20,192 nt of DNA from Aphodosoma sp051870875 (lineage in GTDB: Bacteria > Bacteroidota > Bacteroidia > Bacteroidales > Paludibacteraceae). Shown here piece by piece: positions 7,661 to 16,300 of the stretch; the first letter of the stretch is position 1, and every line of letters starts with the position of its first letter. The stretch spans positions 1 to 20,192 of the forward strand of contig JBJECG010000071.1 in the NCBI GenBank assembly GCA_051870875.1, written 5' to 3'. The notes beneath the pieces are model-generated. The model searched no databases. It was not told where the DNA came from and was given only the letters and a program-made list of their open reading frames with translations. Made by a program: the position numbers and the translations under genes.

Positions 7661-7668
7661 TAACTTTG
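7661..7668 (+). promoter_or_regulatory. -7 element for the dehydrogenase gene
   Basis: TAACTTTG, the Bacteroidota -7 consensus, lies 41 bases before the ATG at 7710. No good TTTG is found 19-21 bases upstream, so the -33 part is weak. Confidence 0.6.
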
Positions 7669-7709
7669 CGCACTGCAAAACCAAAAACCAATAAAACCGG
7701 AATAAAACC

Positions 7710-8918
7710 ATGTCGAAAGTACTTATAATAGGAGCAGGTGGCGTAGGAACCGTAGTAGCTCACAAAGTGGCACAGAACCACGATGTATTCACCGAAATAA
7801 TGTTGGCAAGCCGCACCCGCAGCAAATGCGACCGCATAGCAACCGATATAAAACAGCGTTATGGCGTTGAAATCAAGACGGCGCAGGTAGATGCAGACAA
7901 TGTACCGGAGCTTGTGGCACTGTTCCGTTCGTTCGGTCCGAAACTGGTCATAAATGTGGCGCTTCCGTATCAGGATCTTACGATAATGGACGCCTGCCTG
8001 GAAGCCGGCTGCAACTATCTCGACACAGCCAACTACGAGCCTAAAGACGAAGCCCATTTTGAATACTCATGGCAGTGGGCATATCACGACCGCTTCAAAG
8101 AAGCCGGACTCTGCGCCATACTCGGCTGCGGATTTGACCCGGGATGCTGCTCTGTCTACACGGCATACGCAGCAAAACACCATTTCGACGAAATGCACTA
8201 CCTGGACATCATAGACTGCAATGCAGGAGACCACCACAAGGCATTCGCCACCAATTTCAATCCAGAAATCAACATACGCGAAATCACACAGAAAGGGCGT
8301 TACTATCAGGACGGCAAATGGATACAGACCGGAGCCTTGGAAGTCCACCAGCCTGTGAACTATCCTGAAATCGGACCACGCGAATCGTATCTCATGTATC
8401 ACGAGGAACTCGAATCACTCGTCAAGAACTTCCCGACCATAAAGCGCGCACGTTTCTGGATGACATTCGGACAGGAGTACCTCACACACCTGCGTGTAAT
8501 ACAGAATATCGGCATGGCCCGTATAGACGAAGTAGAGTACAACGGGCAGAAAATAGTGCCGCTCCAGTTTCTGAAAGCCGTACTGCCAGCTCCGGAAGAG
8601 CTCGGTGAAAACTACAGCGGATTCACATCAATAGGCTGCCGCATACGCGGTGTAAAAGACGGCAAACCCCGTACGTACTACATCTACAACAACTGCTCGC
8701 ACCAGGCAGCCTACAAAGAGACCGGAACCCAAGGCGTGAGCTACACTACCGGTGTACCGGCCATGAGCGGCGCATACATGTTCCTGACCGGCCAGTGGAC
8801 CGGGGCAGGAGTTTTCAACGTAGAACAGTTTGATCCGGATCCGTTCTTGAAGAAAGTGGCCGAAAGCGGTCTGCCATGGCATGAAGTGATAGATGGGGAC
8901 ATAGAATTTACAGCCTAA
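7710..8918 (+). CDS. Saccharopine dehydrogenase family protein, probable carboxy(nor)spermidine dehydrogenase
   Basis: Encodes 402 residues. It starts with a Rossmann dinucleotide-binding motif (GAGGVG, 8-13) and has the family blocks VINVALPYQDLTIMDACLEAGCNYLDTANYE, CGFDPGCCSVYTAYAAKHHFD, GPRESYLMYHEELESL, and a C-terminal GVPAMSGAYMFLTGQW. In Bacteroidota, close relatives condense putrescine or diaminopropane with aspartate semialdehyde, using NADPH, to give carboxyspermidine or carboxynorspermidine. That is the first step of the alternative polyamine route. The decarboxylase partner (nspC) is not in this window. The exact diamine cannot be read from sequence, and lysine-pathway saccharopine activity is the alternative. 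A TAACTTTG element precedes it. The gene is monocistronic as far as visible. Confidence 0.9.
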   Translation: MSKVLIIGAGGVGTVVAHKVAQNHDVFTEIMLASRTRSKCDRIATDIKQRYGVEIKTAQVDADNVPELVALFRSFGPKLVINVALPYQDLTIMDACLEAGCNYLDTANYEPKDEAHFEYSWQWAYHDRFKEAGLCAILGCGFDPGCCSVYTAYAAKHHFDEMHYLDIIDCNAGDHHKAFATNFNPEINIREITQKGRYYQDGKWIQTGALEVHQPVNYPEIGPRESYLMYHEELESLVKNFPTIKRARFWMTFGQEYLTHLRVIQNIGMARIDEVEYNGQKIVPLQFLKAVLPAPEELGENYSGFTSIGCRIRGVKDGKPRTYYIYNNCSHQAAYKETGTQGVSYTTGVPAMSGAYMFLTGQWTGAGVFNVEQFDPDPFLKKVAESGLPWHEVIDGDIEFTA

Positions 8919-9423
8919 TAGGATTGAGAAGTTGTTTTGGGTTCGGACAAGACAAACCAATATATTACTTTACGGCCATCTTTTGAAGATGTGTCCTTAG
9001 CCATATCCGCCACATTTCTTTGTCAGGCAGTTTGCCACACTCATATTTCCCATCAGAACGAACGGAAAATGTGCATCACAAGGGACACATCAAAGCATGA
9101 GCCTAAAGACAAAGAAACGGCCTATGCACAACATGACATCCACGAACCATACGGCACAAATGTAATCCCGATTCTTCGTAAACTAAGCAAATAATAACAT
9201 AAACCAATACGGTGCAGTGACCTCACTAAAAGCATCAGACGGCTTTTGGTGAGGTTCTTTGTTCCCGTAAGGAACGTATTGAATCCAGAAGAATCAACTG
9301 AAATGTTTGACGTATCGCCAACAGTTCAAGTTTATGCCTGCATGATTTCCCATTTGGCCGCAGGTTGCACGACATTTGATTCTGAAACTGGCAAGAGTAT
9401 CAAATATACCAAGAAAATCAAAG
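8919..9423. other. 505-base gap with terminator and possible structured RNA
   Basis: No convincing protein gene. It contains the terminator hairpin at 9221-9260 and two interleaved inverted-repeat pairs: 8988-8996 with 9083-9091, and 9015-9024 with 9108-9117. A short hairpin gttcc-cgtaa-ggaac sits at 9261-9275. Two plus-strand frames (8937-9194, 85 codons; 9246-9479, 77 codons) are open but match nothing I know. The second overlaps the 3' end of ung. Confidence 0.5.
9221..9260 (+). terminator. Factor-independent terminator between dehydrogenase and ung
   Basis: cctcactaaaagc (9221-9233) pairs with gcttttggtgagg (9242-9254) through one T-G wobble. One further A-T pair extends the stem, and the loop has 8 bases. 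It is followed by ttctttgtt on the plus strand. It lies 303 bases after the dehydrogenase stop, so either the transcript has a long 3' UTR or a separate RNA ends here. Confidence 0.65.
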
Positions 9424-10086
9424 CTACCAGACTATTGGCGCTATATGGTGCATTTGCAGATAATCGTTTGCCTGACTGAAATGCCTGCAACCAAAGAAAC
9501 CGTTGTAAGCCGACAGTGGCGACGGGTGAGCGGATGAGAGTACCAAATGTTTTTCCCTGTCAATTACTGCGCCTTTCTTCTGGGCATACGCCCCCCACAG
9601 GATAAATACAATGTGCTCCCTCCGAGCCGACAGGATTTCTATCACCCTGTCGGTAAACTGCTCCCAACCATGCCCTTGATGAGACCCGGCCTGATGTTCC
9701 CTGACAGTAAGGGTGGCATTAAGCATAAGCACACCTTGCTCGGCCCACCGCGCCAAATTACCGGACGATGGCACAGGAGTTCCCGTATCGCTCTCTATTT
9801 CCTTGAATATGTTCTGCAACGATGGAGGGAAACGGACTCCGTCATTCACTGAAAAGCACAAACCATGTGCCTGTCCAGGTCCATGGTATGGATCCTGCCC
9901 GATGATGACAACTTTTACGCTGTCAAACGGACACAAGTTGAAAGCATTGAATATCAAGTTGCCAGGAGGATAACATTTGGCGCATTTGTACTCATTACGC
10001 ACAAAATCCGCCAATCTGACAAAATAATCCTTGTCAAATTCATCATCAAGCACTTCATGCCAACTATCGTCTATCCGTACATTCAT
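9424..10086 (-). CDS. ung: Uracil-DNA glycosylase, family 1
   Basis: Encodes 220 residues from the ATG at 10086; an in-frame ATG 4 codons earlier (10098) is less likely because MNVRIDDSWHEVLDDEF is the usual start in Bacteroidales. Ung removes uracil from DNA in base excision repair. The water-activating motif GQDPYHG is present with D65, and the minor-groove motif HPSPLS begins at H187. PPGNLIFNAFNLCPFD, PPSLQNIFKEI and NLARWAEQGVLMLNATLTVR are family blocks. All catalytic residues are intact. No consensus promoter is found close to the start; the nearest minus-strand promoter is about 290 bases upstream (10372-10403). The gene is convergent with the dehydrogenase region. Confidence 0.97.
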   Translation of the reverse strand: MNVRIDDSWHEVLDDEFDKDYFVRLADFVRNEYKCAKCYPPGNLIFNAFNLCPFDSVKVVIIGQDPYHGPGQAHGLCFSVNDGVRFPPSLQNIFKEIESDTGTPVPSSGNLARWAEQGVLMLNATLTVREHQAGSHQGHGWEQFTDRVIEILSARREHIVFILWGAYAQKKGAVIDREKHLVLSSAHPSPLSAYNGFFGCRHFSQANDYLQMHHIAPIVW

Positions 10087-10098
10087 AGCAGCCCGCAA

Positions 10099-10426
10099 GA
10101 ATTGTTTTATAATATTCGAGTAACAGCAGTTTTTGCGTATTACTTATTTGGAACTAAAACACGTCATACCAAACAATAGGCATCCCTATATCCATAACAG
10201 ACAAAACCGTGGTATTGGAATTGACGCCGATGCAGCAATACCATTGGGACCCAGACATTGCAGTAGTTCAACAGCCATCTGACAACGCAGAAAATGGCAA
10301 AGTCAGAAAGCGAGCCACCTATGCCTGCAAAAAGGGCACTACCACGTAATACAGGCCTGTTTTTGCGAATGTAAAGGTACGGTTTTTCACTGACATCTGC
10401 AAATATTTTCCACTTTTGCCATCACC
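10099..10426. other. Gap between ung and the DUF4827-like gene
   Basis: No protein gene seen on either strand. A minus-strand promoter match lies at 10372-10403. A 10-base palindrome (acaggcctgt) is at 10351-10360. An 8-bp inverted repeat (tggtattg at 10210-10217, caatacca at 10236-10243) is followed on the minus strand by cggttttg. The longest minus-strand frame lacks a start codon near the predicted transcript start. Confidence 0.5.
10372..10403 (-). promoter_or_regulatory. Minus-strand promoter far upstream of ung
   Basis: TTTG (10403-10400), 20 bases, then TACCTTTA (10379-10372), a match to the Bacteroidota promoter except for the last base of the -7 box. Transcription would start near 10368, about 280 bases before ung. 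It either gives ung a long leader or drives a small RNA. Confidence 0.5.
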
Positions 10427-10429
10427 ATG

Positions 10430-10460
10430 TTTGTCATATTGTTTTTTTGTTATAACTTTG
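10430..10460 (+). promoter_or_regulatory. Bacteroidota-type promoter of the DUF4827-like/glmM unit
   Basis: TTTG (10430-10433), 19 bases, then TAACTTTG (10453-10460): a full consensus match. Predicted start near 10464 leaves a leader of about 58 bases before the ATG at 10523. Confidence 0.8.
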
Positions 10461-10522
10461 CACGGAAAATTGTCGGTACGGTATTACAACCGTCTAAAAT
10501 ACAACTAATTTCACTTCTGGGA

Positions 10523-11065
10523 ATGAGAAATAAAATTGTTTTCATATCAATGTTTTGCTCAATTGCGGCATGTATCATTCTTGGGCTGTCATCGTGCGAA
10601 AGTTCCACCAACTATTCAAAATTATTAGACCTGGAGCAAAAGAACATAGACAAATGGCTCAAGAACGAAGGAATTACAGTTATAAGCACATTTCCGGCCG
10701 ACTCGATATTCCAACGCAATGAGATATACCATTATCCTGACGGCATCTACTTCCAGATGTTCGACAAAGGTACTGGAGAAACGTTGCGAAACGGTGACCA
10801 AATCATCATGCGTTACAAGCAGATACGGCTTGAGGAAAACCCTATCGAAGAGGATTACTGGACGACAGAGGACAGGCCGTACCCCAACGAACAGATAAGA
10901 TACGGTACGTTGGCCAACAGCTGCCAGGGATGGCAGGATGCATTTGAACTTATGAAACGTTCTGGAGCCCATGCCCGTATCATAGTACCATCGAAATTAG
11001 GACGTGATGATACAGATGTCGTTGCTTTCGTATATGAAATGAAAATAAAGATAGCTCCGAAATAA
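10523..11065 (+). CDS. DUF4827-like lipoprotein (FKBP-like fold)
   Basis: Encodes 180 residues from the ATG at 10523. The frame is open back to 10427, but that region holds the promoter, and the chosen start gives a lipoprotein signal MRNKIVFISM with lipobox LSSC (cysteine 25). The mature part has a helix (about 30-50), then YHYPDGIYFQMFDKGTGETLRNGDQIIMRYKQIRLE (70-103). It ends with GWQDAFELMKRSGAHARIIVPSKLG (136-160). These resemble FKBP-type peptidyl-prolyl isomerase strands, including the phrase like 'GW..AL..M..G...I.VP..LG'. I recognise this as the DUF4827-type lipoprotein often next to glmM in Bacteroidales. Isomerase activity is not shown. A consensus promoter precedes it, and glmM begins 64 bases downstream, so they are probably one operon. 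Confidence 0.82.
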   Translation: MRNKIVFISMFCSIAACIILGLSSCESSTNYSKLLDLEQKNIDKWLKNEGITVISTFPADSIFQRNEIYHYPDGIYFQMFDKGTGETLRNGDQIIMRYKQIRLEENPIEEDYWTTEDRPYPNEQIRYGTLANSCQGWQDAFELMKRSGAHARIIVPSKLGRDDTDVVAFVYEMKIKIAPK

Positions 11066-11129
11066 TATTCTGCGTCATCGCCACAAGCCAAACAGCTGCA
11101 ACAATAAATTTCCAAAACAAACACGAATT

Positions 11130-12524
11130 ATGACATTAGTGAAATCCATTTCCGGCATACGCGGCACGATAGGCGGTACCGCAGGTGAAGGGTTGACTCC
11201 TATAGATATTGTGAAATTCACCACAGGCTACGCCATGTGGCTCAAACGGTACCGCAACAAGCAACGTTGCCGCGTGGTAGTCGGCCGCGACGCCCGCATT
11301 TCCGGCACTATGGTGTCCGATATAGTTGTGGGCACACTGATGGGATGCGGATGTGATGTAGTCAATATCGGCCTTGCCTCCACTCCGACAACCGAACTGG
11401 CAGTGCCTATGGAAAATGCCGACGGCGGCATAATACTTACGGCAAGCCACAATCCGAAACAGTGGAACGCGCTGAAACTTCTGAACGAACATGGCGAATT
11501 TCTGAGCAAATCCGACGGTGAAGCCATGCTTGCAATGTCAGATGCTGCCGATACCACCTTTTATACTGAAATAGATGCTCTCGGCTCATATACCGAACGT
11601 ACTGACTATATCGACAGGCACATAGAGGAGGTACTGAAACTCAAACTTGTTGACCGTGAAGCAATAGCCAATGCAGGATTGCGTGTGGCCGTAGACTGCG
11701 TAAACTCGGTAGGCGGTATAGCCATTCCACGTCTGCTTCGAGCATTGGGCGTCGAACAGATAGAAGAACTAAACTGCGAACCGACAGGTAATTTCGCACA
11801 CAATCCGGAGCCTCTGCCTGAAAACCTCACCGAAATATCGGATCACATCCGCCGTACACATGCCGATGTAGGATTTGTCGTAGACCCTGATGTGGACCGT
11901 CTGGCCATCATTTGCGAAAACGGAGAGATGTTCGGCGAAGAGTACACTCTGGTGTCTGTAGCAGACTACGTGCTGGGGCACACTCCCGGCAATACTGTTT
12001 CAAATCTATCATCAACCAGAGCCTTGGCCGATATCACCGCACAGCACGGAGGCAGTTACGAGGCAGCTGCCGTAGGTGAGGTAAACGTGGTTGAAAAGAT
12101 GAAAGAGACCAACGCCGTAATCGGAGGTGAAGGCAACGGCGGTGTCATATACCCAGAATCGCACTACGGGCGCGATGCTTTTGTCGGCATAGCCCTTTTC
12201 CTGTCCCATTTGGTACATTCAGGGAAAAAGGCAAGCGAACTGCGAAGCATCTATCCCAACTACCATATATCCAAAAACAAGATTGCCCTAACTCCAAGAA
12301 TCGATGTGGAAGGTGTGCTGACCGTGATAAAAGGCTGCTACAGCCATTTCAAGATAACAGACATCGATGGCGTGAAAATAGATTTCCCGCAAGGCTGGGT
12401 ACATCTGCGCAAATCAAATACCGAACCCATCATCCGCATCTATTCGGAAGCTCCGACCATGGAACAGGCCAACAATTTTGCCGAGGCAATAATGAATGAG
12501 ATAAAACGTATAGCAGGGATCTGA
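11130..12524 (+). CDS. glmM: Phosphoglucosamine mutase (alpha-D-phosphohexomutase family)
   Basis: Encodes 464 residues. GlmM converts glucosamine-6-phosphate to glucosamine-1-phosphate for UDP-GlcNAc and cell-wall synthesis. The four functional loops are visible: the phosphoserine loop TASHNP at 104-109 (S106), the metal loop DPDVDR at 252-257, the sugar-specificity loop GEGNGG at 333-338, and the C-terminal phosphate loop RKSNTEPIIRIYSEA. The N-terminus MTLVKSISGIRGTIGG is the expected start. Bacteroidales relatives are sometimes annotated as phosphomannomutase; the GEGNGG loop and context favour the glucosamine assignment, but sugar preference is not proven. It follows the DUF4827-like gene and is followed by coaD after 113 bases. 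Confidence 0.92.
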   Translation: MTLVKSISGIRGTIGGTAGEGLTPIDIVKFTTGYAMWLKRYRNKQRCRVVVGRDARISGTMVSDIVVGTLMGCGCDVVNIGLASTPTTELAVPMENADGGIILTASHNPKQWNALKLLNEHGEFLSKSDGEAMLAMSDAADTTFYTEIDALGSYTERTDYIDRHIEEVLKLKLVDREAIANAGLRVAVDCVNSVGGIAIPRLLRALGVEQIEELNCEPTGNFAHNPEPLPENLTEISDHIRRTHADVGFVVDPDVDRLAIICENGEMFGEEYTLVSVADYVLGHTPGNTVSNLSSTRALADITAQHGGSYEAAAVGEVNVVEKMKETNAVIGGEGNGGVIYPESHYGRDAFVGIALFLSHLVHSGKKASELRSIYPNYHISKNKIALTPRIDVEGVLTVIKGCYSHFKITDIDGVKIDFPQGWVHLRKSNTEPIIRIYSEAPTMEQANNFAEAIMNEIKRIAGI

Positions 12525-12555
12525 ACAAATTCCATAAACTGTGGATACGTCTGCC

Positions 12556-12596
12556 TGTCAGACAGTATGCACAGTCTGACATTATACAGTCTGATA
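12556..12596. repeat. Inverted and direct repeat cluster upstream of coaD
   Basis: TGTCAGAC (12556-12563) and GTCTGACA (12574-12581) are a perfect 8-bp inverted repeat with a 10-base spacer. A third near copy, GTCTGATA (12589-12596), follows at a 15-base period. It lies 42 bases before the coaD start. A dimeric regulator site or a weak hairpin are both possible; no T tract follows. Confidence 0.4.
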
Positions 12597-12637
12597 TTTG
12601 TATTGTCCTGACCATCATTGCACGACCATAACATAAG

Positions 12638-13093
12638 ATGAAAACCATCAACAAAACGAGGATTGCCATATTTCCAGGCAGTTTCGACCCGTTTACCGTC
12701 GGGCATCAAGCTATTGTAAAGCAGGCACTGCCACTGTTTGACAAATTAGTGATAGCCATCGGCACCAACATACAGAAAAAACGTTTCATGCCGAAAGAAG
12801 AGTGTCTGAAGCGTATAAAGCAGCTGTATGCAGAATTCGGACAAGTGGAGGTGGTGACATACAACTGCCTGACCACTGACCTGGCAGAACAGTACAACGC
12901 CAGCTATATAGTACGCGGTGTGCGCAACATAACCGACTTTGAGTACGAACGCAGCATAGCCGACATCAACCGCAACCTGACGGGCATAGACACTATCTTC
13001 TTCATTGCACCTCCCGACACGGCCCATGTGTCATCATCATTAGTCCGCGAACTTGCATCTTTCGGTAAAGAAACAGACAGTCTGCTACCGTAA
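12638..13093 (+). CDS. coaD: Phosphopantetheine adenylyltransferase
   Basis: Encodes 151 residues. CoaD transfers AMP from ATP to 4'-phosphopantetheine, giving dephospho-CoA, the penultimate step of coenzyme A synthesis, in the cytoplasm. The nucleotidyltransferase motif FPGSFDPFTVGH is at 12-23 (T20-x-G-H23). K48 and R49 of KKRFMP, YIVRGVRNITDFEYE (90-104) and the C-terminal VSSSLVRE (131-138) are the other signature elements. Length is slightly below the E. coli enzyme but normal for Bacteroidota. It follows glmM by 113 bases that contain a repeat cluster, so it may be co-transcribed or have its own control. Confidence 0.96.
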   Translation: MKTINKTRIAIFPGSFDPFTVGHQAIVKQALPLFDKLVIAIGTNIQKKRFMPKEECLKRIKQLYAEFGQVEVVTYNCLTTDLAEQYNASYIVRGVRNITDFEYERSIADINRNLTGIDTIFFIAPPDTAHVSSSLVRELASFGKETDSLLP

Positions 13094-13371
13094 ACCCCAA
13101 TGCCGAGAAATACACCGCGACAGCTATATTGCAGCTACACGTCTATTTTCAAAAGTTGCACTCTGTCAATGAACCGGCGCAAGTTCAAACCATACATAAG
13201 ACAACATATTTCAAGCAAGTCCTGTATCAGCAGGGTGCTAATTTATTATAAAAAACTTCCAAAGCACATAATATTATCGTAACTTTGCATTTCGGTTGAC
13301 AAGCCGCGCTTGATACGCACGGCATCGACTATCTTGTTCACCACCAGATTTAACGTAAAAAGATTACATCT
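13094..13371. other. Gap between coaD and nifJ with nifJ promoter
   Basis: 278 bases with no gene. The only clear element is the nifJ promoter at 13257-13287, leaving a leader of about 80 bases. A 60-codon plus-strand frame at 13100-13282 is basic but matches nothing and crosses the promoter. Confidence 0.5.
13257..13287 (+). promoter_or_regulatory. nifJ promoter
   Basis: TAACTTTG at 13280-13287 is a perfect -7 element. TTCC at 13257-13260, 19 bases upstream, is a half match to TTTG. Transcription would start near 13291, giving a leader of about 80 bases before the nifJ ATG at 13372. Confidence 0.65.
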
Positions 13372-16300
13372 ATGGCAAAAGAAAAAAAATTTATCACATG
13401 CGATGGCAACCAGGCAGCAGCACACATTTCGTATATGTTTTCCGAGGTGGCTGCAATCTACCCTATCACACCATCGTCGACAATGGCAGAGTATGTAGAC
13501 GAATGGTCGGCTGCCGGACGTAAAAACATATTCGGCGAGACAGTACTCGTACAGGAAATGCAGTCTGAAGCCGGAGCTGCAGGAGCAGTACACGGTTCTC
13601 TCCAGGCAGGTGCCCTCACCACAACATATACCGCATCGCAGGGTTTGCTGCTCATGATTCCCAACATGTACAAAATAGCAGGCGAACTGCTTCCATGCGT
13701 ATTCCACGTATCGGCACGTACACTCGCAAGCCATGCACTTTGCATTTTCGGAGACCATCAGGACGTGATGGCATGCCGTCAGACCGGATTCGCCATGCTG
13801 GCCGAAGGTTCGGTACAGGAAGTAATGGATTTGGCCGGTGTAGCCCACCTTTCAACCATCAAAAGCCGGGTACCGTTCATCAACTTCTTCGATGGTTTCC
13901 GCACATCTCACGAGATACAGAAAATCGAATGCCTTGAAAACGAAGACCTCGCAGGTCTTATAGACCAAAAGGCACTGGCCGAATTCCGCTCACGCGCCCT
14001 CTCACCAGAACATCCAGTAGCCCGCGGCATGGCAGAAAACCCGGATCACTTCTTCCAGCACCGCGAATCGTGCAACCCGTACTACGACCGCGTTCCTGAA
14101 ATAGTGGAAAGCTACATGGGAGAAATTTCAAAAATCACAGGCCGCGAATACCACCTCTTCGACTACTACGGAGCCAAAGATGCCGACCGCGTAATCATAG
14201 CCATGGGTTCAGTGACTGAGGCTATCCGCGAAACTATCGACTACCAGACAGCCAAAGGCGAGAAAGTAGGTTTGGTATCTGTCCACCTCTTCCGCCCGTT
14301 CTCGGCAAAACATTTTGTCGCAGCACTTCCGAAATCGGTAAAACGCATCGCCGTGCTCGACCGCACCAAAGAACCGGGCGCAACAGGCGAGCCTCTGTAT
14401 ATGGATGTCAAGGATACGCTCTACGGCACGGAAAATTCACCTCTTGTCATCGGCGGACGCTACGGTCTCGGCTCAAAAGACACTACTCCAGCCCAAATCC
14501 TGGCAGTATACGAAAATCTGTCTCTGCCACAGCCTAAAAACGGCTTTACGATCGGCATCGATGACGATGTAACATTCACATCACTGCCCCGCAAAGAGGA
14601 GGTTGCCCTCGGTGGCGCAGACATCTTCGAAGCAAAATTCTACGGTCTCGGAGCCGACGGTACTGTAGGGGCCAACAAAAACTCGGTGAAAATCATCGGT
14701 GACAATACCAACAAATATTGTCAGGCCTATTTCTCGTATGACTCCAAGAAGTCGGGCGGCTTCACCTGCTCGCACCTCCGTTTTGGAGACACCCCTATCC
14801 GCTCCACATATCTGGTAAACACGCCTAACTTCGTGGCTTGCCACGTTCAGGCTTACCTGCGTATGTACGATGTAACACGCGGTCTCCGCAAAGGCGGTAC
14901 TTTCCTGCTCAACACCGTGTGGAATGAAAAAGAGCTCAACGAACACCTGCCCAACAAGATAAAACGCTATTTTGCCCAAAACAATATCACAGTTTTCTAT
15001 ATCGACGCCACACGTATAGCACAGGAAATAGGCCTCGGCAACCGTACCAACACCATCCTCCAATCGGCATTCTTCCGCATCACAGAGGTAATTCCTGTAG
15101 ACCTGGCAGTAGAGCAGATGAAGAAATTCATCATGAAGTCATACGGCAAGAAAGGTGAAGATGTCGTAAACAAAAACTATGCTGCCGTCGACCGCGGCAA
15201 TGAGTACCACGTTCTCAATATCGACCCAGCATGGGCTTCGCTTGCCGATGACGCAACAGAAGAGAACGGTGACCCTGCATTCATCAACGAAGTAGTCCGT
15301 CCTATAAATGCCCAGAACGGTGACCTTCTTCCTGTTTCGGCATTCAAAGGTATCGAAGACGGTACATGGCAGCCCGGCACAGCCAAATACGAGAAACGCG
15401 GTGTGGCAGCATTTGTTCCGACCTGGAATGCCGACAACTGCATACAGTGTAACAAGTGCGCCTATGTTTGTCCTCATGCCTGCATCCGTCCATTTGCCAT
15501 GACCGATGAAGAGGTTAAAGGCTTCAATGCCGCAACTGTCGAAATCAAAGCCCCGGCAGCCATGAAAGGCATGCACTTCCGCATTCAGGTAGGCGTAATG
15601 GACTGCCTCGGTTGCGGCAACTGCGCCGATGTATGTCCCGGCAATCCGAAGACAGGCAAGGCCCTTACCATGGTGCCTCTCGCACAGGAACTTGACGAAG
15701 CGGCCAACTGGCAATATTGTGTGGAAAACGTGAAATCGAAACAACATTTGGTTGACACCAAATCAAATGTCAAGAACTCACAGTTCGCCACTCCGCTTTT
15801 CGAATTTTCCGGTGCCTGCTCCGGTTGCGGCGAGACTCCGTACGTCAAACTCCTCACCCAACTTTTTGGCGACCGCCAGCAAATATCCAACGCTACCGGT
15901 TGTTCATCAATCTATTCCGGCTCAGTACCTTCAACTCCGTATACGACCAACGAACGCGGGCAAGGTCCGGCTTGGGCCAACTCTCTGTTCGAGGACTTCT
16001 GCGAATTCGGTCTCGGCATGACCCTTGCCAACGACAAGATGCGCACCCGTCTTGTTGAACTCATGACCAAAGCCCAGACTTGCACCTGCTGTTCCGATGA
16101 TTTGAAAGCCCTTTTCCGAGAATGGATGGAAAACCGCAACGATGCAGAAAAATCGCAAGAACTTGCAGAGAAAATCCGGCCTGCCGTCCGGGCCTGCGGT
16201 TGCGATACCTGCAAGCAGATAGCCGAACTCGACCACTATCTCACCAAACGTTCGCAATGGATAATCGGAGGCGACGGAGCATCGTACGACATAGGTTACG

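Noticed and set aside
8937..9194. 85-codon plus-strand frame after the dehydrogenase
   Set aside because: No homology recognised, low-complexity polar composition, and the interval is better explained as a 3' UTR or structured RNA.
13246..13848. 200-codon minus-strand frame across the start of nifJ
   Set aside because: Cysteine-rich shadow frame opposite nifJ; covers the nifJ promoter and has no family features.
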